Positions 35,202 through 47,180 of a stretch of 64,000 nt of DNA are shown piece after piece (position 1 is the first letter of the stretch; the number at the start of each line of letters is the position of its first letter). Source of the stretch: Nakamurella flava (GTDB taxonomy: Bacteria > Actinomycetota > Actinomycetes > Mycobacteriales > Nakamurellaceae); NCBI RefSeq assembly GCF_005298075.1, contig NZ_SZZH01000001.1:124001-188000 (forward strand). Direction: 5' to 3'. A program made the position numbers and the translations under genes. The notes below the pieces were generated by a model. That model was given only the letters and a program-made list of their open reading frames with translations, had not been told where the DNA came from and did not search any database.

Positions 35202-36209
35202 GTGTCCGTCCTGGCTCTCGCCGATCAATCGCCAACGATCACGCCGTCCGAGCTGATCTCGGGCCTGGTCCCGCCACCGCGTTTCGACGCCGCCCGGTTC
35301 TCCACCTACCGGCCGTCGCCGAACGAGCCGTCGCAGCAGGTCGCGCTGGACACGCTGAGCCGGTACGCCGAACAGATCGCCGACCCGCCCAAGCGTGGCC
35401 TGTTCCGCAAGGCCGCTCCGATGGCCGGCGGGTACTACCTCGACGGCGGCTTCGGCGTCGGCAAGACCCACCTGCTGGCTTCGCTCTGGCACGCGGTCCC
35501 CGGGCCCCGCGCCTACGGCACGTTCGTCGAGTACACCCACCTGGTCGGAGCGCTCGGGTTCGCCGAGACGGTGAAGCAGCTGTCCGGCCACCGGCTGCTG
35601 GCGGTCGACGAGTTCGAACTCGACGATCCGGGCGACACCATGGTGATGACCCGGTTGCTGTCCGAGCTGTCCGACGCCGGCGTCAAACTGGTCGCCACGT
35701 CGAACACACTGCCCGACAAGCTGGGGGAGGGGCGGTTCGCCGCCGAGGACTTTCGCCGCGAGATCCACGCTCTGGCCTCACGTTTCGACACGCTGCGGGT
35801 GGACGGACCGGACTACCGGCACGCGGGCCTCGCCCCGGCCCCGGCGCCCTCGAGCGACGACGAGGTCCGGTCAGCCGCGGCGGCCGCCGGGCAGGCGTCG
35901 TCCGCCTCGCTGGACGACTTCGAGTCGTTGACCACCGCGCTGTCCCGTCTGCACCCCTCGAAGTACGGCCGGCTGCTCGACGGCGTGCCGGCCACCTTCG
36001 TCACCGGGGTCCGCCCCCTGGACGACCAGAGCGCCGCGCTGCGCTGGGTGGTGCTCATCGACCGGCTCTACGACCGGACGATCCCGGTCAAGGCATCCGG
36101 TGTCCCGCTGGACGAGCTGTTCACGCCCGAGATGCTCAAGGGCGGGTACCGCAAGAAGTACAAGCGAGCGACTTCACGCCTGCTGGCGCTGGCTCGCGAG
36201 GCGGGCTGA
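35202..36209 (+). CDS. zapE: AFG1/ZapE-type cell division ATPase
   Basis: A 335-residue AFG1-family P-loop ATPase. Walker A is GGFGVGKTH, Walker B LLAVDEFEL, with a sensor-like LVATSNTLPDKLGEG. The family includes E. coli ZapE, which acts on FtsZ rings, and mitochondrial AFG1. The start GTG at 35202 precedes the conserved segment; 93 bp separate it from the divergent reductase gene. It is Rv2670c in the conserved block. The last 36 bases overlap the end of a convergent membrane-protein gene. Confidence 0.9.
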   Translation: MSVLALADQSPTITPSELISGLVPPPRFDAARFSTYRPSPNEPSQQVALDTLSRYAEQIADPPKRGLFRKAAPMAGGYYLDGGFGVGKTHLLASLWHAVPGPRAYGTFVEYTHLVGALGFAETVKQLSGHRLLAVDEFELDDPGDTMVMTRLLSELSDAGVKLVATSNTLPDKLGEGRFAAEDFRREIHALASRFDTLRVDGPDYRHAGLAPAPAPSSDDEVRSAAAAAGQASSASLDDFESLTTALSRLHPSKYGRLLDGVPATFVTGVRPLDDQSAALRWVVLIDRLYDRTIPVKASGVPLDELFTPEMLKGGYRKKYKRATSRLLALAREAG

Positions 36210-37268
36210 CCGTCCCCGCTGCCGGGCGCCGGTGATCGCCACCGCCCCGGCGGCGACTGCCACGACGATCGCCACCCCGGTGACCAGCAGGGCGGTGGAT
36301 CGCAGACCACCGGTCAGCTGCTCGGCGAAGATCCGGGTCACCTCGGGCGCGGTCGGGCTGGCGTCCGCGGCGGCGCCGTAGGCCCACTGCAGGGCCAGTC
36401 GCAGCACCAGCAGGCCGGCCAGCACGCCGAGCGCGGCGGCCAGCAGCGCCGTCCAGCGCGATCGGCTGAGCGCGACCCCAGCGGCCAGCAGCAGCAGGAC
36501 GGCGATCGGCAGGGCGACGCCCAGCACGGCCAACGCCGAGTAGTACCCCTGGGCCCGGTCCAGCGTTCCCGGCGCCACCAGCGGCAGCGTGGTCGGCACC
36601 GACGGGATCTGCTGCGCCCAGGTCGCCCCGGCCGCGGTGAGCCGCTCCCGCACGGTGTCCAGGACGGAATCCACCCGGATCGCCGTCGCCTGGGCCCGGG
36701 CCAGCGCTGGATCGGCCGAGCCGTCCAGCAGGCCGACCAGTGCGGTGTGGGCGGCGGCGTTGGCGCTCACCCAGCTCTGCGCGAAGGCGTCGCTGTGCAG
36801 GGCCCGGTCGACCAGTCCGTCGGCCGCGTCCAGCAGCTGGTTCTGCAGCACCGGGGCGAGCAGACCGCCCAACGCCGACACCCGGTCGGAGGCGCCCAGC
36901 TCGGACAACCCCGAGGCGAGCAGGGCCTGCGGGTCGGCGTCGGTGATGACCTGGTCGAGCTGGCCGACGGCCCGGGTGCGGAGGGCGTCCAGCACGACGG
37001 GGTTGCGGGCCAGCGGTGCGACGGCGTCCAGGTAGGTGTCCTGGTCGGTGACCATCGCGCGGGCCCATTGCGCGGTCACGGCGACCGGGGTCAGGACGCA
37101 GCCGACGACGAGGAGCAGGACGGCCGCGACCCGACGCACCCGGGACGGACCCGGCGCCGACGAGGCTGCCGCGCCGACCGGCCGGTCGCCCGGGGTGGTC
37201 GGCGGCCCGCCGTCAGCGGGGAGGGCAACCGGCACGTCGTCGGTGGGTTGCACCGTGGGACTGCTCAT
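36174..37268 (-). CDS. Uncharacterised multi-pass membrane protein
   Basis: A 364-residue protein. After a Pro-rich cytoplasmic tail (1-45) comes one hydrophobic helix (VAAVLLLVVGCVLTPVAV) and a large extracytoplasmic region (about 70-240) with the pattern QWARAMVTDQDTYLDAVAPLARNPVVLDALR, common in uncharacterised actinobacterial membrane proteins. Three more helices follow (ALAVLGVALPIAVLLLLAAGVA, LLAAALGVLAGLLVLRLAL, LLVTGVAIVVAVAAGAVAI). The function is unknown. The 3' end is antisense to zapE for 36 bp. Confidence 0.75.
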   Translation of the reverse strand: MSSPTVQPTDDVPVALPADGGPPTTPGDRPVGAAASSAPGPSRVRRVAAVLLLVVGCVLTPVAVTAQWARAMVTDQDTYLDAVAPLARNPVVLDALRTRAVGQLDQVITDADPQALLASGLSELGASDRVSALGGLLAPVLQNQLLDAADGLVDRALHSDAFAQSWVSANAAAHTALVGLLDGSADPALARAQATAIRVDSVLDTVRERLTAAGATWAQQIPSVPTTLPLVAPGTLDRAQGYYSALAVLGVALPIAVLLLLAAGVALSRSRWTALLAAALGVLAGLLVLRLALQWAYGAAADASPTAPEVTRIFAEQLTGGLRSTALLVTGVAIVVAVAAGAVAITGARQRGRSARLASQRQQA

Positions 37269-37403
37269 CGCCGCCTCCGAGGGCGCGGGTGTGGGGCCGC
37301 CGCCCTGCCGCTGACGGTAGATCCGCCGCGGCGCGCCGTGGGGGCGGCCTGCGGTGCGGTCCTTCGTTCGGGGACCGCCCGCAACCGCGGCTCCGGGCCC
37401 GGG

Positions 37404-38681
37404 TCAGTGGGCCGCGGGCCGACCATTCGCCGCGACCGGCGGTGCAGTGGTGTTCGCCGTTCGCAGCACCTCGGCGAGAGATGCGACCGCCTGGTCGATC
37501 TCGGCCTCGGTGATGACCAGCGGCGGTGCGAACCGCAGGGTGGTCTCGTGGGTGTCCTTGACGAGCACCCCGCGGTCGGCGAGCGCTTCGCTGATCGGTC
37601 GACCGTCGCCGAGTTCCGGAGCGAGTTGCGCACCCGCCCACAGACCCCGCCCGCGCACCTCGGACAGGCCCGACCCGACCAGCTCGCCCAGCCGGGCGTG
37701 CAGATGCGCGCCCAGCACGCGCGAGCGCTCCTGCATCTCGCCGGTCCGCAGAAGGGTGACGACCGCCCGCCCGACGGCACAGGCCAGCGGGTTGCCGCCG
37801 AAGGTCGATCCGTGCTCGCCGGGACGCAGCACGCCCAGCACATCGCGGCGGCCGACCACCGCGGACACCGGCAGGATCCCGCCGCCGAGCGCCTTGCCCA
37901 GGGTGTACAGGTCGGCGCGGACGCCCTCGTGGTCCAGGGCGAGGGTGGTGCCGGTGCGGCCGAGCCCGGACTGGATCTCATCGGTGATCAGCAGCACCCC
38001 GTGCTCGTCGCACAGTCGCCGGACCTCGGCGAAGTAGCCGGCCGGTGGCACCAGGATGCCGGCCTCCCCCTGGATGGGTTCGAGCAGGACGGCGGCGGTG
38101 TCCGGGGTGATCGCCGCGGCCAGCGCCGCCGCGTCGCCGAACGGCACCTGATCGAAACCCGGTGTGTAAGGGGCGTAGTCGGCGGTGGCCTGCGGGTCGT
38201 CGGAGAACGAGACGATGGTCAGCGTGCGGCCGTGGAAGTTGCCGGCGGCGGTGATGATCCGAGCCCGCCCGGCCGGCACGCCCTTGACCTGATAGGCCCA
38301 CTTGCGGGCGACCTTGAGGGCCGACTCCACGGCCTCGGCGCCGGAGTTCATCGGCAGCACCATCTCGGTGCCGGTGAGTTCGGCCAGCTCCTGACAGAAC
38401 GGCCCGAGCTGATCGTGGTGGAAGGCCCGGGAGGTCAGGGTGACCAGGCCGAGCTGCCGGACGGCGGCAGCGATGAGGTCAGGGTGGCGGTGACCGAAGT
38501 TCAGGGCCGAGTACCCGGCCAGCATGTCCAGGTAGCGACGCCCCTCGACGTCGGTCACCCAGGCGCCGTCGGCCTGCGCGATGACGACCGGCAGCGGGTG
38601 GTAATTGTGGGCGCACCAGGCGTCGTCCAGTCCCAGGAAGTGCTGCGTGGCGGTGTCGGTCACCGCGGTCGGCGTCCTCAT
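37404..38681 (-). CDS. rocD: Ornithine-oxo-acid transaminase
   Basis: A 425-residue class III aminotransferase converting ornithine and 2-oxoglutarate to glutamate semialdehyde and glutamate. Features: YLDMLAGYSALNFGHRHP, MNSGAEAVESALKVARKW, GNFHGRTLTIVSFS, LLITDEIQSGLGRTG (PLP-binding Asp), TLGKALGGGILPVSAVVG (PLP Lys), GSTFGGNPLACAV. All catalytic residues are present. No arginase or dehydrogenase gene is adjacent. The ATG at 38681 fits the family N-terminus; a GTG six codons upstream is an alternative, and neither has a strong ribosome-binding site. It is divergent from ppk2. Confidence 0.92.
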   Translation of the reverse strand: MRTPTAVTDTATQHFLGLDDAWCAHNYHPLPVVIAQADGAWVTDVEGRRYLDMLAGYSALNFGHRHPDLIAAAVRQLGLVTLTSRAFHHDQLGPFCQELAELTGTEMVLPMNSGAEAVESALKVARKWAYQVKGVPAGRARIITAAGNFHGRTLTIVSFSDDPQATADYAPYTPGFDQVPFGDAAALAAAITPDTAAVLLEPIQGEAGILVPPAGYFAEVRRLCDEHGVLLITDEIQSGLGRTGTTLALDHEGVRADLYTLGKALGGGILPVSAVVGRRDVLGVLRPGEHGSTFGGNPLACAVGRAVVTLLRTGEMQERSRVLGAHLHARLGELVGSGLSEVRGRGLWAGAQLAPELGDGRPISEALADRGVLVKDTHETTLRFAPPLVITEAEIDQAVASLAEVLRTANTTAPPVAANGRPAAH

Positions 38682-38761
38682 CCTGCCGAGGGTAGGCACC
38701 CGAAGGCGCGAACGTGCGGTGTGCTACGCGGCGCCACGCGACCGGTGTGTCACCGTGCACC

Positions 38762-39612
<851 letters not shown>

Positions 39613-39616
<4 letters not shown>

Positions 39617-40371
39617 GCCGGCGCGCTCGCCGGCGCGCCTTCGCCGCTGTCCCGCCAGGCCCGGCGGGTCGCCGGCCCGGTCACCGCGGCCAGGTCCGAG
39701 CGCAGGTCGACGTCGCGGCGCAGACCGCTGCCGGCGGGCAGATCGAGGGGGACCGCGCCGTCGTCGACGTGCCGGCGCCACGAGTCGGGTCCGTAGCGCG
39801 GGTTCAGGTCGCGACCGTGCTGGGCGGCCAACAGGGTGGTGCCGATCCCGTCGGCGTCGGCGACGACGGCCCGCGCGTGGCGGTGCGCGGCGGCCAGGGC
39901 GGCGCCGATCTCGGCCGCGGTGGCGGACGGCACGTCGCACGGCAGCACCGCGACCGGGCCCTCGCCCGCCTGGGCGGCGCCGTCGCGGATCGCCGCGTTC
40001 AGCGAGGTGGCGGCCGTCACGTGGGCGTCCACCGGTGCGCTGCGGTCGTGGACAGGGGCCGCCCGGGCGGCGTCCGCGATCGTCCGGCCGTCGTCCGGAT
40101 CCTCGACGACGAGCAGCACCCGGGCCACCCCGGGCGCCCCGGCGACCGCGGTCACCGCGTCCGTGGCCATCATCAGCACCAAGCGTCTGCGCAGGTCGGG
40201 GGCCAGGTCGATACGGCTCTTGCCGCGGGCACTGGCCTTCAGCGGCATCACGACGGTCCAGCCGGACGACCCGGACGAGGGCCCGTCCGCCGGGCCGGTA
40301 CCGCCCGGACAAGCGCCGGCCGCGGGGGCCGGTTCCGGCGGGGAGGCGGGATCGACGAGCACGTCCTCCAT
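39613..40371 (-). CDS. cofC: 2-phospho-L-lactate/phosphoenolpyruvate guanylyltransferase (CofC/FbiD)
   Basis: A 252-residue nucleotidyltransferase for the guanylyl-transfer step of coenzyme F420 biosynthesis. The family motif is WTVVMPLKASARGKSRI after a 38-residue Pro/Gly-rich N-terminal extension; VAVLPCDVPSA (metal-binding Asp) and TTLLAAQHGRDLNPRYGPDS follow. It implies that the organism makes F420; fbiA/fbiB are not in the window. The ATG at 40371 is the only good start. The gene is divergent from a small membrane-protein gene across 56 bp and overlaps ppk2 by four bases at the shared CTAG. Confidence 0.9.
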
Positions 40372-40427
40372 TGTGGGCAGGTCGCGGACGGCCCGATGAC
40401 CAGGGTGACAGCGGTACCGTCAGAGGC

Positions 40428-40979
40428 GTGGACCGACGGTTCCTGCGCCCCGGCTGGATGGTCGGGCACCTGCTGGTGCTCGCCGCCGTTCTGACGTGCC
40501 TGCGACTGGGTGTGTGGCAGTGGGACCGCACGCAGGAGACCACCGGCACCGCGCAGAACTTCGGGTATGCCGTCCTGTGGCCGGCATTCGGCGTCGCCTT
40601 CGTCTACATGTGGATCCGCTTCCTCAAGCTGGAGCAGATCAAGGACAGCGAGGACGACGCGGAACTGACCGCGCTGGCGGCGGGCGAGCACGATCTGTCG
40701 GTGGCGACGGACGACGCGGGAGTCGCCGACGGTGCCGCCGCTCCGGTCGCCGCCGAACCACCGGCCGTGGAACCGGACGACCACCCGGCCGGGGAACGGA
40801 CGCCGGGGGACAGTGGCGAGGCCACCCCGCCGCCGGGCCGCTCCCGCCGCCGTCGTTCGGCGCCACCGGTGTTCCTGTCCGCCGCCGAGGTGCCGACCGA
40901 GTACGACGACGACCCGGAACTGACCGCCTACAACCAGGCGCTCGCCGCATTAGCAGAAGAGGACCGCCGACGTGGCTGA
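40428..40979 (+). CDS. Small membrane protein with acidic, Pro-rich C-terminal tail
   Basis: A 183-residue protein. Two hydrophobic helices (MVGHLLVLAAVLTCLRLGVW and the segment ending VLWPAFGVAFVYMWI) occupy residues about 9-60, with WQWDRTQETTGTAQNFGYA between. The remaining 120 residues are Ala/Pro/Glu-rich and low-complexity. This pattern is common in actinobacteria next to DUF3817 genes; the function is unknown. AGAGG precedes the GTG start. The stop overlaps the next gene by 8 bases. Confidence 0.75.
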   Translation: MDRRFLRPGWMVGHLLVLAAVLTCLRLGVWQWDRTQETTGTAQNFGYAVLWPAFGVAFVYMWIRFLKLEQIKDSEDDAELTALAAGEHDLSVATDDAGVADGAAAPVAAEPPAVEPDDHPAGERTPGDSGEATPPPGRSRRRRSAPPVFLSAAEVPTEYDDDPELTAYNQALAALAEEDRRRG

Positions 40980-41346
40980 ACCCATCGACCAGACCGTGCC
41001 CGCCCGGGCGGGCGCCGCCGGGACGCCCGTGGTGCCGCCGAAGATCCTGGCCGCGTTCAAGCGGTACCGGATCGCCGCGTTCGTGGTCGGCTGGGGCCTG
41101 ATCCTGCTGGTCGCGGCCATGGTGCTGAAGTACGGGTTCGACTACGGCACGGCCGTCGCGGTCTGGGGCCCGATCCACGGCGCCCTGTTCGTCGTCTACG
41201 TGATCCTCGCGTTCGATCTCGCCTACAAGGACCGCTGGTCGCCGCTCGGCACGCTGTGGGTGCTGGTCGCCGGCACCATCCCGTTCGTCTCGTTCATCGC
41301 CGAGCGCCAGGTGCAGCGCAAGGTGCTCGCCCGGCAGCGGATGTAA
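40972..41346 (+). CDS. DUF3817 integral membrane protein
   Basis: A 124-residue membrane protein. Three hydrophobic segments (IAAFVVGWGLILLVAAMVLKY, GPIHGALFVVYVILAFDLAY, LGTLWVLVAGTIPFVSFIAE) and the short motif GPIHGALFVVY identify DUF3817. The function is unknown. The GTG start lies inside the upstream gene, suggesting coupled synthesis of the two membrane proteins. Only 8 bases separate it from the next gene. Confidence 0.85.
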   Translation: MAEPIDQTVPARAGAAGTPVVPPKILAAFKRYRIAAFVVGWGLILLVAAMVLKYGFDYGTAVAVWGPIHGALFVVYVILAFDLAYKDRWSPLGTLWVLVAGTIPFVSFIAERQVQRKVLARQRM

Positions 41347-41354
41347 CCGACGGA

Positions 41355-41819
41355 ATGGCCGTCCGCACCCATGCGCCCCTGACCGCCCGCCGCCGCTGGA
41401 ACCTGCGGGCGGCGGTGGTGATGGTCGAGTTCGTCGTGGCCGCGACGGCGATCGCGGGTGCGGCGGGGATGCTGGCCGACAATGCGATCGGTCTGCCCGA
41501 TGCGTGGTTGGCGGCGACGCCGTTCCCGACGTGGGCGTGGCCGGCCGTGCTCCTGCTGGCCGTCGTCGCGGTCCCCATGTCGATCGCGCTGGTGGGCGAG
41601 GTGCGTCGGGCGGTGTGGTCACCGCTGGCGTCGACGCTGGCGGGCACCGTCCTGATGGTCTGGGTCGTCGTCCAGATCGTCGTCGTGCGCCACTTCTTCC
41701 TCCTGCAGCCGGTTCTCGCGGCCGCCGGTCTGGTGATCATCGTGCTGTCCGGCTGGTTGCACCGCGGCGGTCCGCCCCGGCGTCCGTCCGGCCGTCGGGT
41801 GGCGATGCGTCGCGTGTAG
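41355..41819 (+). CDS. Uncharacterised four-helix membrane protein
   Basis: A 154-residue protein with four hydrophobic segments: AVVMVEFVVAATAIAGAAGML, WAWPAVLLLAVVAVPMSIALV, LASTLAGTVLMVWVVVQIVVV and LQPVLAAAGLVIIVLSGWL. A conserved HFFLLQP follows helix three. The N- and C-termini are basic, placing both inside the cell. No family is recognised. It begins 8 bases after DUF3817 and probably belongs to the same operon. Confidence 0.7.
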   Translation: MAVRTHAPLTARRRWNLRAAVVMVEFVVAATAIAGAAGMLADNAIGLPDAWLAATPFPTWAWPAVLLLAVVAVPMSIALVGEVRRAVWSPLASTLAGTVLMVWVVVQIVVVRHFFLLQPVLAAAGLVIIVLSGWLHRGGPPRRPSGRRVAMRRV

Positions 41820-41864
41820 CTGCGTCCTGTCCGAGCTGTCGTTCCGCCGAGCCCCGGGAGTGCC

Positions 41865-44224
<2,360 letters not shown>

Positions 44225-44243
44225 CCCGGCTGCGTCGACCCTT

Positions 44244-45182
44244 CTAGGGGCGGGGACCGGGCACGACGACCACCGGGCATTCGGCGTGGGCGATGACCGA
44301 TTGGCTGGTGGAGCCGAGCAGCAGCCCGGTGATCTTGCCGCGTCCGCGGGTCCCGACGACCAGCAGGCGGGCCTGCCGGCCGGCGTCCAACAGTGGTCGG
44401 ACGGGTCGGGCGTGTTCGACCCGGGCCTGCACCGGGACGTCCGGGTAGCGCTCGCGCCACGGGGCCAACCGGTGCGCGAGCTGCTCGCCGGTGGCCTCGT
44501 CGAGTGGGGTGAGGTCGAGGGGCAGCCCCCCGTAGGCCGGGAACGGACCGTCGATCGTCGGGTCGCTCCAGCAGCTCAGGGCGATCACCGCCGCCCCGAG
44601 TCGCTGGGCGGCGGCGAACGCGTAGCCGAGGGCGTGGTCGGCGTCGGCCGACCCGTCGACGCCGACGACGATCGGACCCTGGGTGCGGGCGGTGCCGGGT
44701 CGGATGACGGCGACGGGCCCCGGGCTGCTGGCCACGACGGTCCCGGCCACGGACCCCAGGGTGGTGGTCAACCGGTGGGAGCCGTGGTTGCCGATGACGG
44801 TGAGGTCGGCGTCGGTCGCTTCCTCGCGCAGCACCCGGGACGGTTCGCCGTAGCGCAGGCGGGTGGTGATGTCGAGCTCGGGGTGCCGGTGGCGCAGTTC
44901 GCCGGCGACGTCGCGCAGTGCGGTCTCCCCGGCCTCCCGGAGTTCGGTCAGTGTGCCGGTGGGGGCGTAGGCGGTGCCCGGATACCCGACGGTGTGCATC
45001 CAGTAGGCGGCGACGAGCAGCAGTGCGGCGCCGCGGGCCTGGGCTTCGTCGGCGGCCCAGGCGGCGGCCTGGCGGGAGCACCCGGAGCCGTCGACGCCGG
45101 CCACCACCCGCGAACGGGGGTCCGGCTCGGAGGGCGCCGCGGCGGAGCGGGTGCCGGCGACTGATGTGTCGATCGTGGCCAT
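44244..45182 (-). CDS. Universal stress protein with two tandem UspA domains
   Basis: A 312-residue cytoplasmic protein. Domain 1 (about 25-160) starts VVAGVDGSGCSRQAAAWA, and domain 2 (about 168-310) starts IVVGVDGSADADHALGYA. The second has the full ATP-binding loop GTRGRGKITGLLLGSTS; the first has a slightly altered one (GNHGSHRLTTTLGSVAG). Tandem Usp proteins are typical members of DosR regulons; here the gene is convergent with devS. I could not find a DosR-type box upstream. The ATG at 45182 follows a hairpin. Confidence 0.9.
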   Translation of the reverse strand: MATIDTSVAGTRSAAAPSEPDPRSRVVAGVDGSGCSRQAAAWAADEAQARGAALLLVAAYWMHTVGYPGTAYAPTGTLTELREAGETALRDVAGELRHRHPELDITTRLRYGEPSRVLREEATDADLTVIGNHGSHRLTTTLGSVAGTVVASSPGPVAVIRPGTARTQGPIVVGVDGSADADHALGYAFAAAQRLGAAVIALSCWSDPTIDGPFPAYGGLPLDLTPLDEATGEQLAHRLAPWRERYPDVPVQARVEHARPVRPLLDAGRQARLLVVGTRGRGKITGLLLGSTSQSVIAHAECPVVVVPGPRP

Positions 45183-45196
45183 GACGGGTCCTCTCC

Positions 45197-45226
45197 CCGG
45201 GCGGTCATCTCCGACTGTCCGCCCGG
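45197..45226 (-). terminator. Hairpin between serine hydrolase and universal stress protein genes
   Basis: CCGGGCGG (45197-45204) and CCGCCCGG (45219-45226) are perfectly complementary across a 14-base loop. It lies in the 52-bp gap between two minus-strand genes, so it may end the serine hydrolase transcript or fold in the leader of the stress-protein mRNA. No T-tract. Confidence 0.35.
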
Positions 45227-45234
45227 TCGGCGGG

Positions 45235-46269
45235 TCATCCCAGGGTCGAAGGTCCCGGTCGCCCGGGTCCGGTCAGCGGCCCGAGGGCCCGCCGGATCGC
45301 CGCCATCGCGGTGGGGTCGGCTCGGAGGGCCGTGACGGTGACGGCGGTGTGGGTGGCCGGGTCGAGCACGAGGTACTGGCCGTCGGTGCCTTCGGCGTAG
45401 AACCGGCCGTCTCCGCAGAGCCAGACACCGAGCCCGTAGGCGGCGCGGGGGAGGGGATCGGTCGGGTCGGCGGGGGTCGGTGGCGGGACGACCTGGGGGG
45501 TGGTGAGCTCGCGCATCCAGTCCGCGTCGACGAGTCGCTCGTCGTGGTGGCGACCGTCGCGGCGGAGCAGGTCGGCGATCCGGTGCAGGTGGTCGGGGGT
45601 CAGCCGGAGTCCGGTGGCGGCGGCCGGGTAGGGGCCGTCGTGCCGCCAGGTCCAGGTCTGCGGCGGGATGTTCAGCGGCCCGAGGAGCAGGTCACCGGTC
45701 CAGTCGGCCAGCGTGCGGCCGGTGAGTTCGGTGATCAGCGCGGACAGCAGGTAGTAGCCGGCGTTCGAGTACGCGAAGTGCGTTCCCGGTTCGTGGGTCA
45801 GGGGTTGGTCGGCGAGGTGGCGGAGCAGGGCCGTGGGATCGGTCTCGGTCCTCTCGATCAGATGGGCGGCGTCGCTGCGGAAGAGGAAGCCGTGTTCGTG
45901 CCCGGTGGTGCTGGACAGCAGATGCCGGACGGTCACCCGGTCCCAGCGGCCGGCGGGGTGGAACCCGAGTGTGGGCAGCGCCACTCGCAGCAGGGGCCCG
46001 AGGGGGTGGTCGAGCCGCAGGGGTTCGGTGCCGGCGAGGGCCGCGCCGCGGGCTGCGGCCGCGCCAAGTGTGAGCACCGTCACGAGTTTGCTCAGCGATC
46101 GGATGTCGGCTCCGGCATCGGCGCGGGGGCCGAAGTGGTGCGTCAGTCGTTGACCGGCCCGGGATGCGGTGAGGGTGAGAAGGGTGCAGGACTCGGGCGG
46201 CCGCCGCTGGATCGCTGTGAGACGGGCCACGCAGTCGTCGAAGGTGCGGGTGAACTCGGCGGCCGACAC
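45235..46269 (-). CDS. Serine hydrolase, beta-lactamase/penicillin-binding (class C) fold
   Basis: A 344-residue beta-lactamase-family protein. The SxxK motif is SLSK (about residue 58), the YxN motif is YSN in GTHFAYSNAGYYLLSALI, and a third box position reads GTDG. HLLSSTTGHEHG is typical of esterase-like members. No signal peptide is seen, so it is probably cytoplasmic. The substrate is unknown. The GTG start has no clear ribosome-binding site, and the gene begins 36 bases downstream of the terminator of the tRNA cluster. Confidence 0.8.
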   Translation of the reverse strand: MSAAEFTRTFDDCVARLTAIQRRPPESCTLLTLTASRAGQRLTHHFGPRADAGADIRSLSKLVTVLTLGAAAARGAALAGTEPLRLDHPLGPLLRVALPTLGFHPAGRWDRVTVRHLLSSTTGHEHGFLFRSDAAHLIERTETDPTALLRHLADQPLTHEPGTHFAYSNAGYYLLSALITELTGRTLADWTGDLLLGPLNIPPQTWTWRHDGPYPAAATGLRLTPDHLHRIADLLRRDGRHHDERLVDADWMRELTTPQVVPPPTPADPTDPLPRAAYGLGVWLCGDGRFYAEGTDGQYLVLDPATHTAVTVTALRADPTAMAAIRRALGPLTGPGRPGPSTLG

Positions 46270-46304
46270 CGGGCGATGGTCTCGCGATGGGGCCGGAAAC
46301 GCGA

Positions 46305-46340
46305 ACGACCCCTGATCAGCGGCTGCTGATCAGGGGTCGT
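46305..46340 (-). terminator. Strong intrinsic terminator of the tRNA cluster
   Basis: ACGACCCCTGATCAGC (46305-46320) pairs perfectly over 16 bp with GCTGATCAGGGGTCGT (46325-46340) with a 4-base loop. On the minus strand it is followed by TCGCGTTTCC, a weak T-rich tail. It directly follows tRNA-Val(GAC) and should separate the tRNA transcript from the serine hydrolase gene. Confidence 0.85.
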
Positions 46341-46348
46341 ACCGGGTG

Positions 46349-46420
46349 TGGGCGATACTGGGATTGAACCAGTGACCTCTTCCGTGTCAGGGAAGCGCTC
46401 TCCCGCTGAGCTAATCGCCC
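46349..46420 (-). tRNA. tRNA-Val (anticodon GAC)
   Basis: Reading the minus strand: acceptor GGGCGAT/ATCGCCC, D-arm TAGCTCAGCGGGAGAGC, anticodon stem CTTCC/GGAAG with loop CTGACAC (anticodon GAC), TPsiC arm with GGTTCAATCCC, discriminator A. CCA is not encoded. It is last of three tRNAs on this strand. Confidence 0.97.
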
Positions 46421-46448
46421 GGAGTGGTCCGGCGCGGGGCCGGTCGCG

Positions 46449-46519
46449 AGGTGGGAACGGGATTCGAACCCGTGTACACGGCTTTGCAGGCCGTTGCCTC
46501 GCCTCTCGGCCATCCCACC
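46449..46519 (-). tRNA. tRNA-Cys (anticodon GCA)
   Basis: Acceptor GGTGGGA/TCCCACC, anticodon stem CGGC/GCCG with loop containing TGCAAA (anticodon GCA), TPsiC arm GGGTTCGAATCCC, discriminator U as usual for cysteine tRNAs. CCA is not encoded. It is in the middle of the Gly-Cys-Val cluster. Confidence 0.97.
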
Positions 46520-46556
46520 GTGGAGCTCCCAGGTGTGAGGACCTGAGCCTCTACCG

Positions 46557-46629
46557 AGCGGACGACGGGATTCGAACCCGCGACCCTCACCTTGGCAAGG
46601 TGATGCGCTACCAACTGCGCTACGTCCGC
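46557..46629 (-). tRNA. tRNA-Gly (anticodon GCC)
   Basis: Acceptor GCGGACG/CGTCCGC, D-arm TAGCGCAGTTGGTAGCGC, anticodon stem CACCT/AGGTG with loop TGCCA (anticodon GCC), TPsiC arm GGGTTCGAATCCC, discriminator U. CCA is not encoded. First gene of the cluster. Confidence 0.97.
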
Positions 46630-46745
46630 ATGTCTGTTTCGAACCTGGCCGGTCCGCAACAGCTCCGTAACTCTATCCGACCCTCCGGCCCGCTTCCAAA
46701 CCGGACATCCGGCCGGGCCCGGCGGGGGCGCGGCCGAGTGGTGGA

Positions 46746-47180
46746 TCAGGCCTCGTGGAGGGTGTCGTACAGGGGCAGGCCGCGCAGCTCGGCGTCGATG
46801 TCGTAGTGCAGGTGCTCGCTGCCCATGGGGACGGCAGTCGTGGTGCGCCGCAGGAACTCGGTCAGGTCGGGACCGAAGGCCAGCAGCTTGGCGACCACGT
46901 CGCCGGCGTGCAGTTCGACGATGACGCCGTCATGGGTCGGGTACACCTGGACGTCGCCGTTGCCGCTGGGCATCTGGGCGCCGATCAGCAGGAGGTCGCG
47001 ACCGAAGGTCCAGCAGACGGCCGGGTTCTGGTCGATCGACAGCATCAGCCGCACGGCCAGCGGGTCATCGGTGTAGTAGCGGAACTCGGCGTCGACGGCG
47101 GGAATCGAGGCATCCGAGATGAGCAACATCTCCGTGGACGCGATGATCAACTGCGATCGCATCGGGGTGAGCTGGGACAT
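46746..47180 (-). CDS. SsgA-like sporulation/cell-division protein (SsgB-type)
   Basis: A 144-residue SALP-family protein. EFRYYTDDPLAVRLML, CWTFGRDLLLIGAQMPSGNGDVQVYP, VIVELHAGDVVAKLLA and DLTEFLRRTTTAVPMGSE follow the SsgA/SsgB pattern. In Streptomyces SsgB recruits FtsZ to sporulation septa; in non-sporulating actinobacteria the role is unclear. The ATG at 47180 has GGAGATACC upstream. It stands alone between the tRNA cluster and an A/T-rich 448-bp region that probably carries its promoter. Confidence 0.85.
   Translation of the reverse strand: MSQLTPMRSQLIIASTEMLLISDASIPAVDAEFRYYTDDPLAVRLMLSIDQNPAVCWTFGRDLLLIGAQMPSGNGDVQVYPTHDGVIVELHAGDVVAKLLAFGPDLTEFLRRTTTAVPMGSEHLHYDIDAELRGLPLYDTLHEA

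Noticed and set aside
45183-45234. DosR-type box before the universal stress protein gene
   Set aside because: The palindromic sequence there is a GC-only hairpin and lacks the GGGACT...AGTCCC pattern of DosR sites.
46305-46340. Perfect 16-bp inverted repeat as an IS end or attachment site
   Set aside because: It immediately follows a tRNA gene in the right orientation and no transposase or integrase is nearby, so a terminator is the simpler reading.
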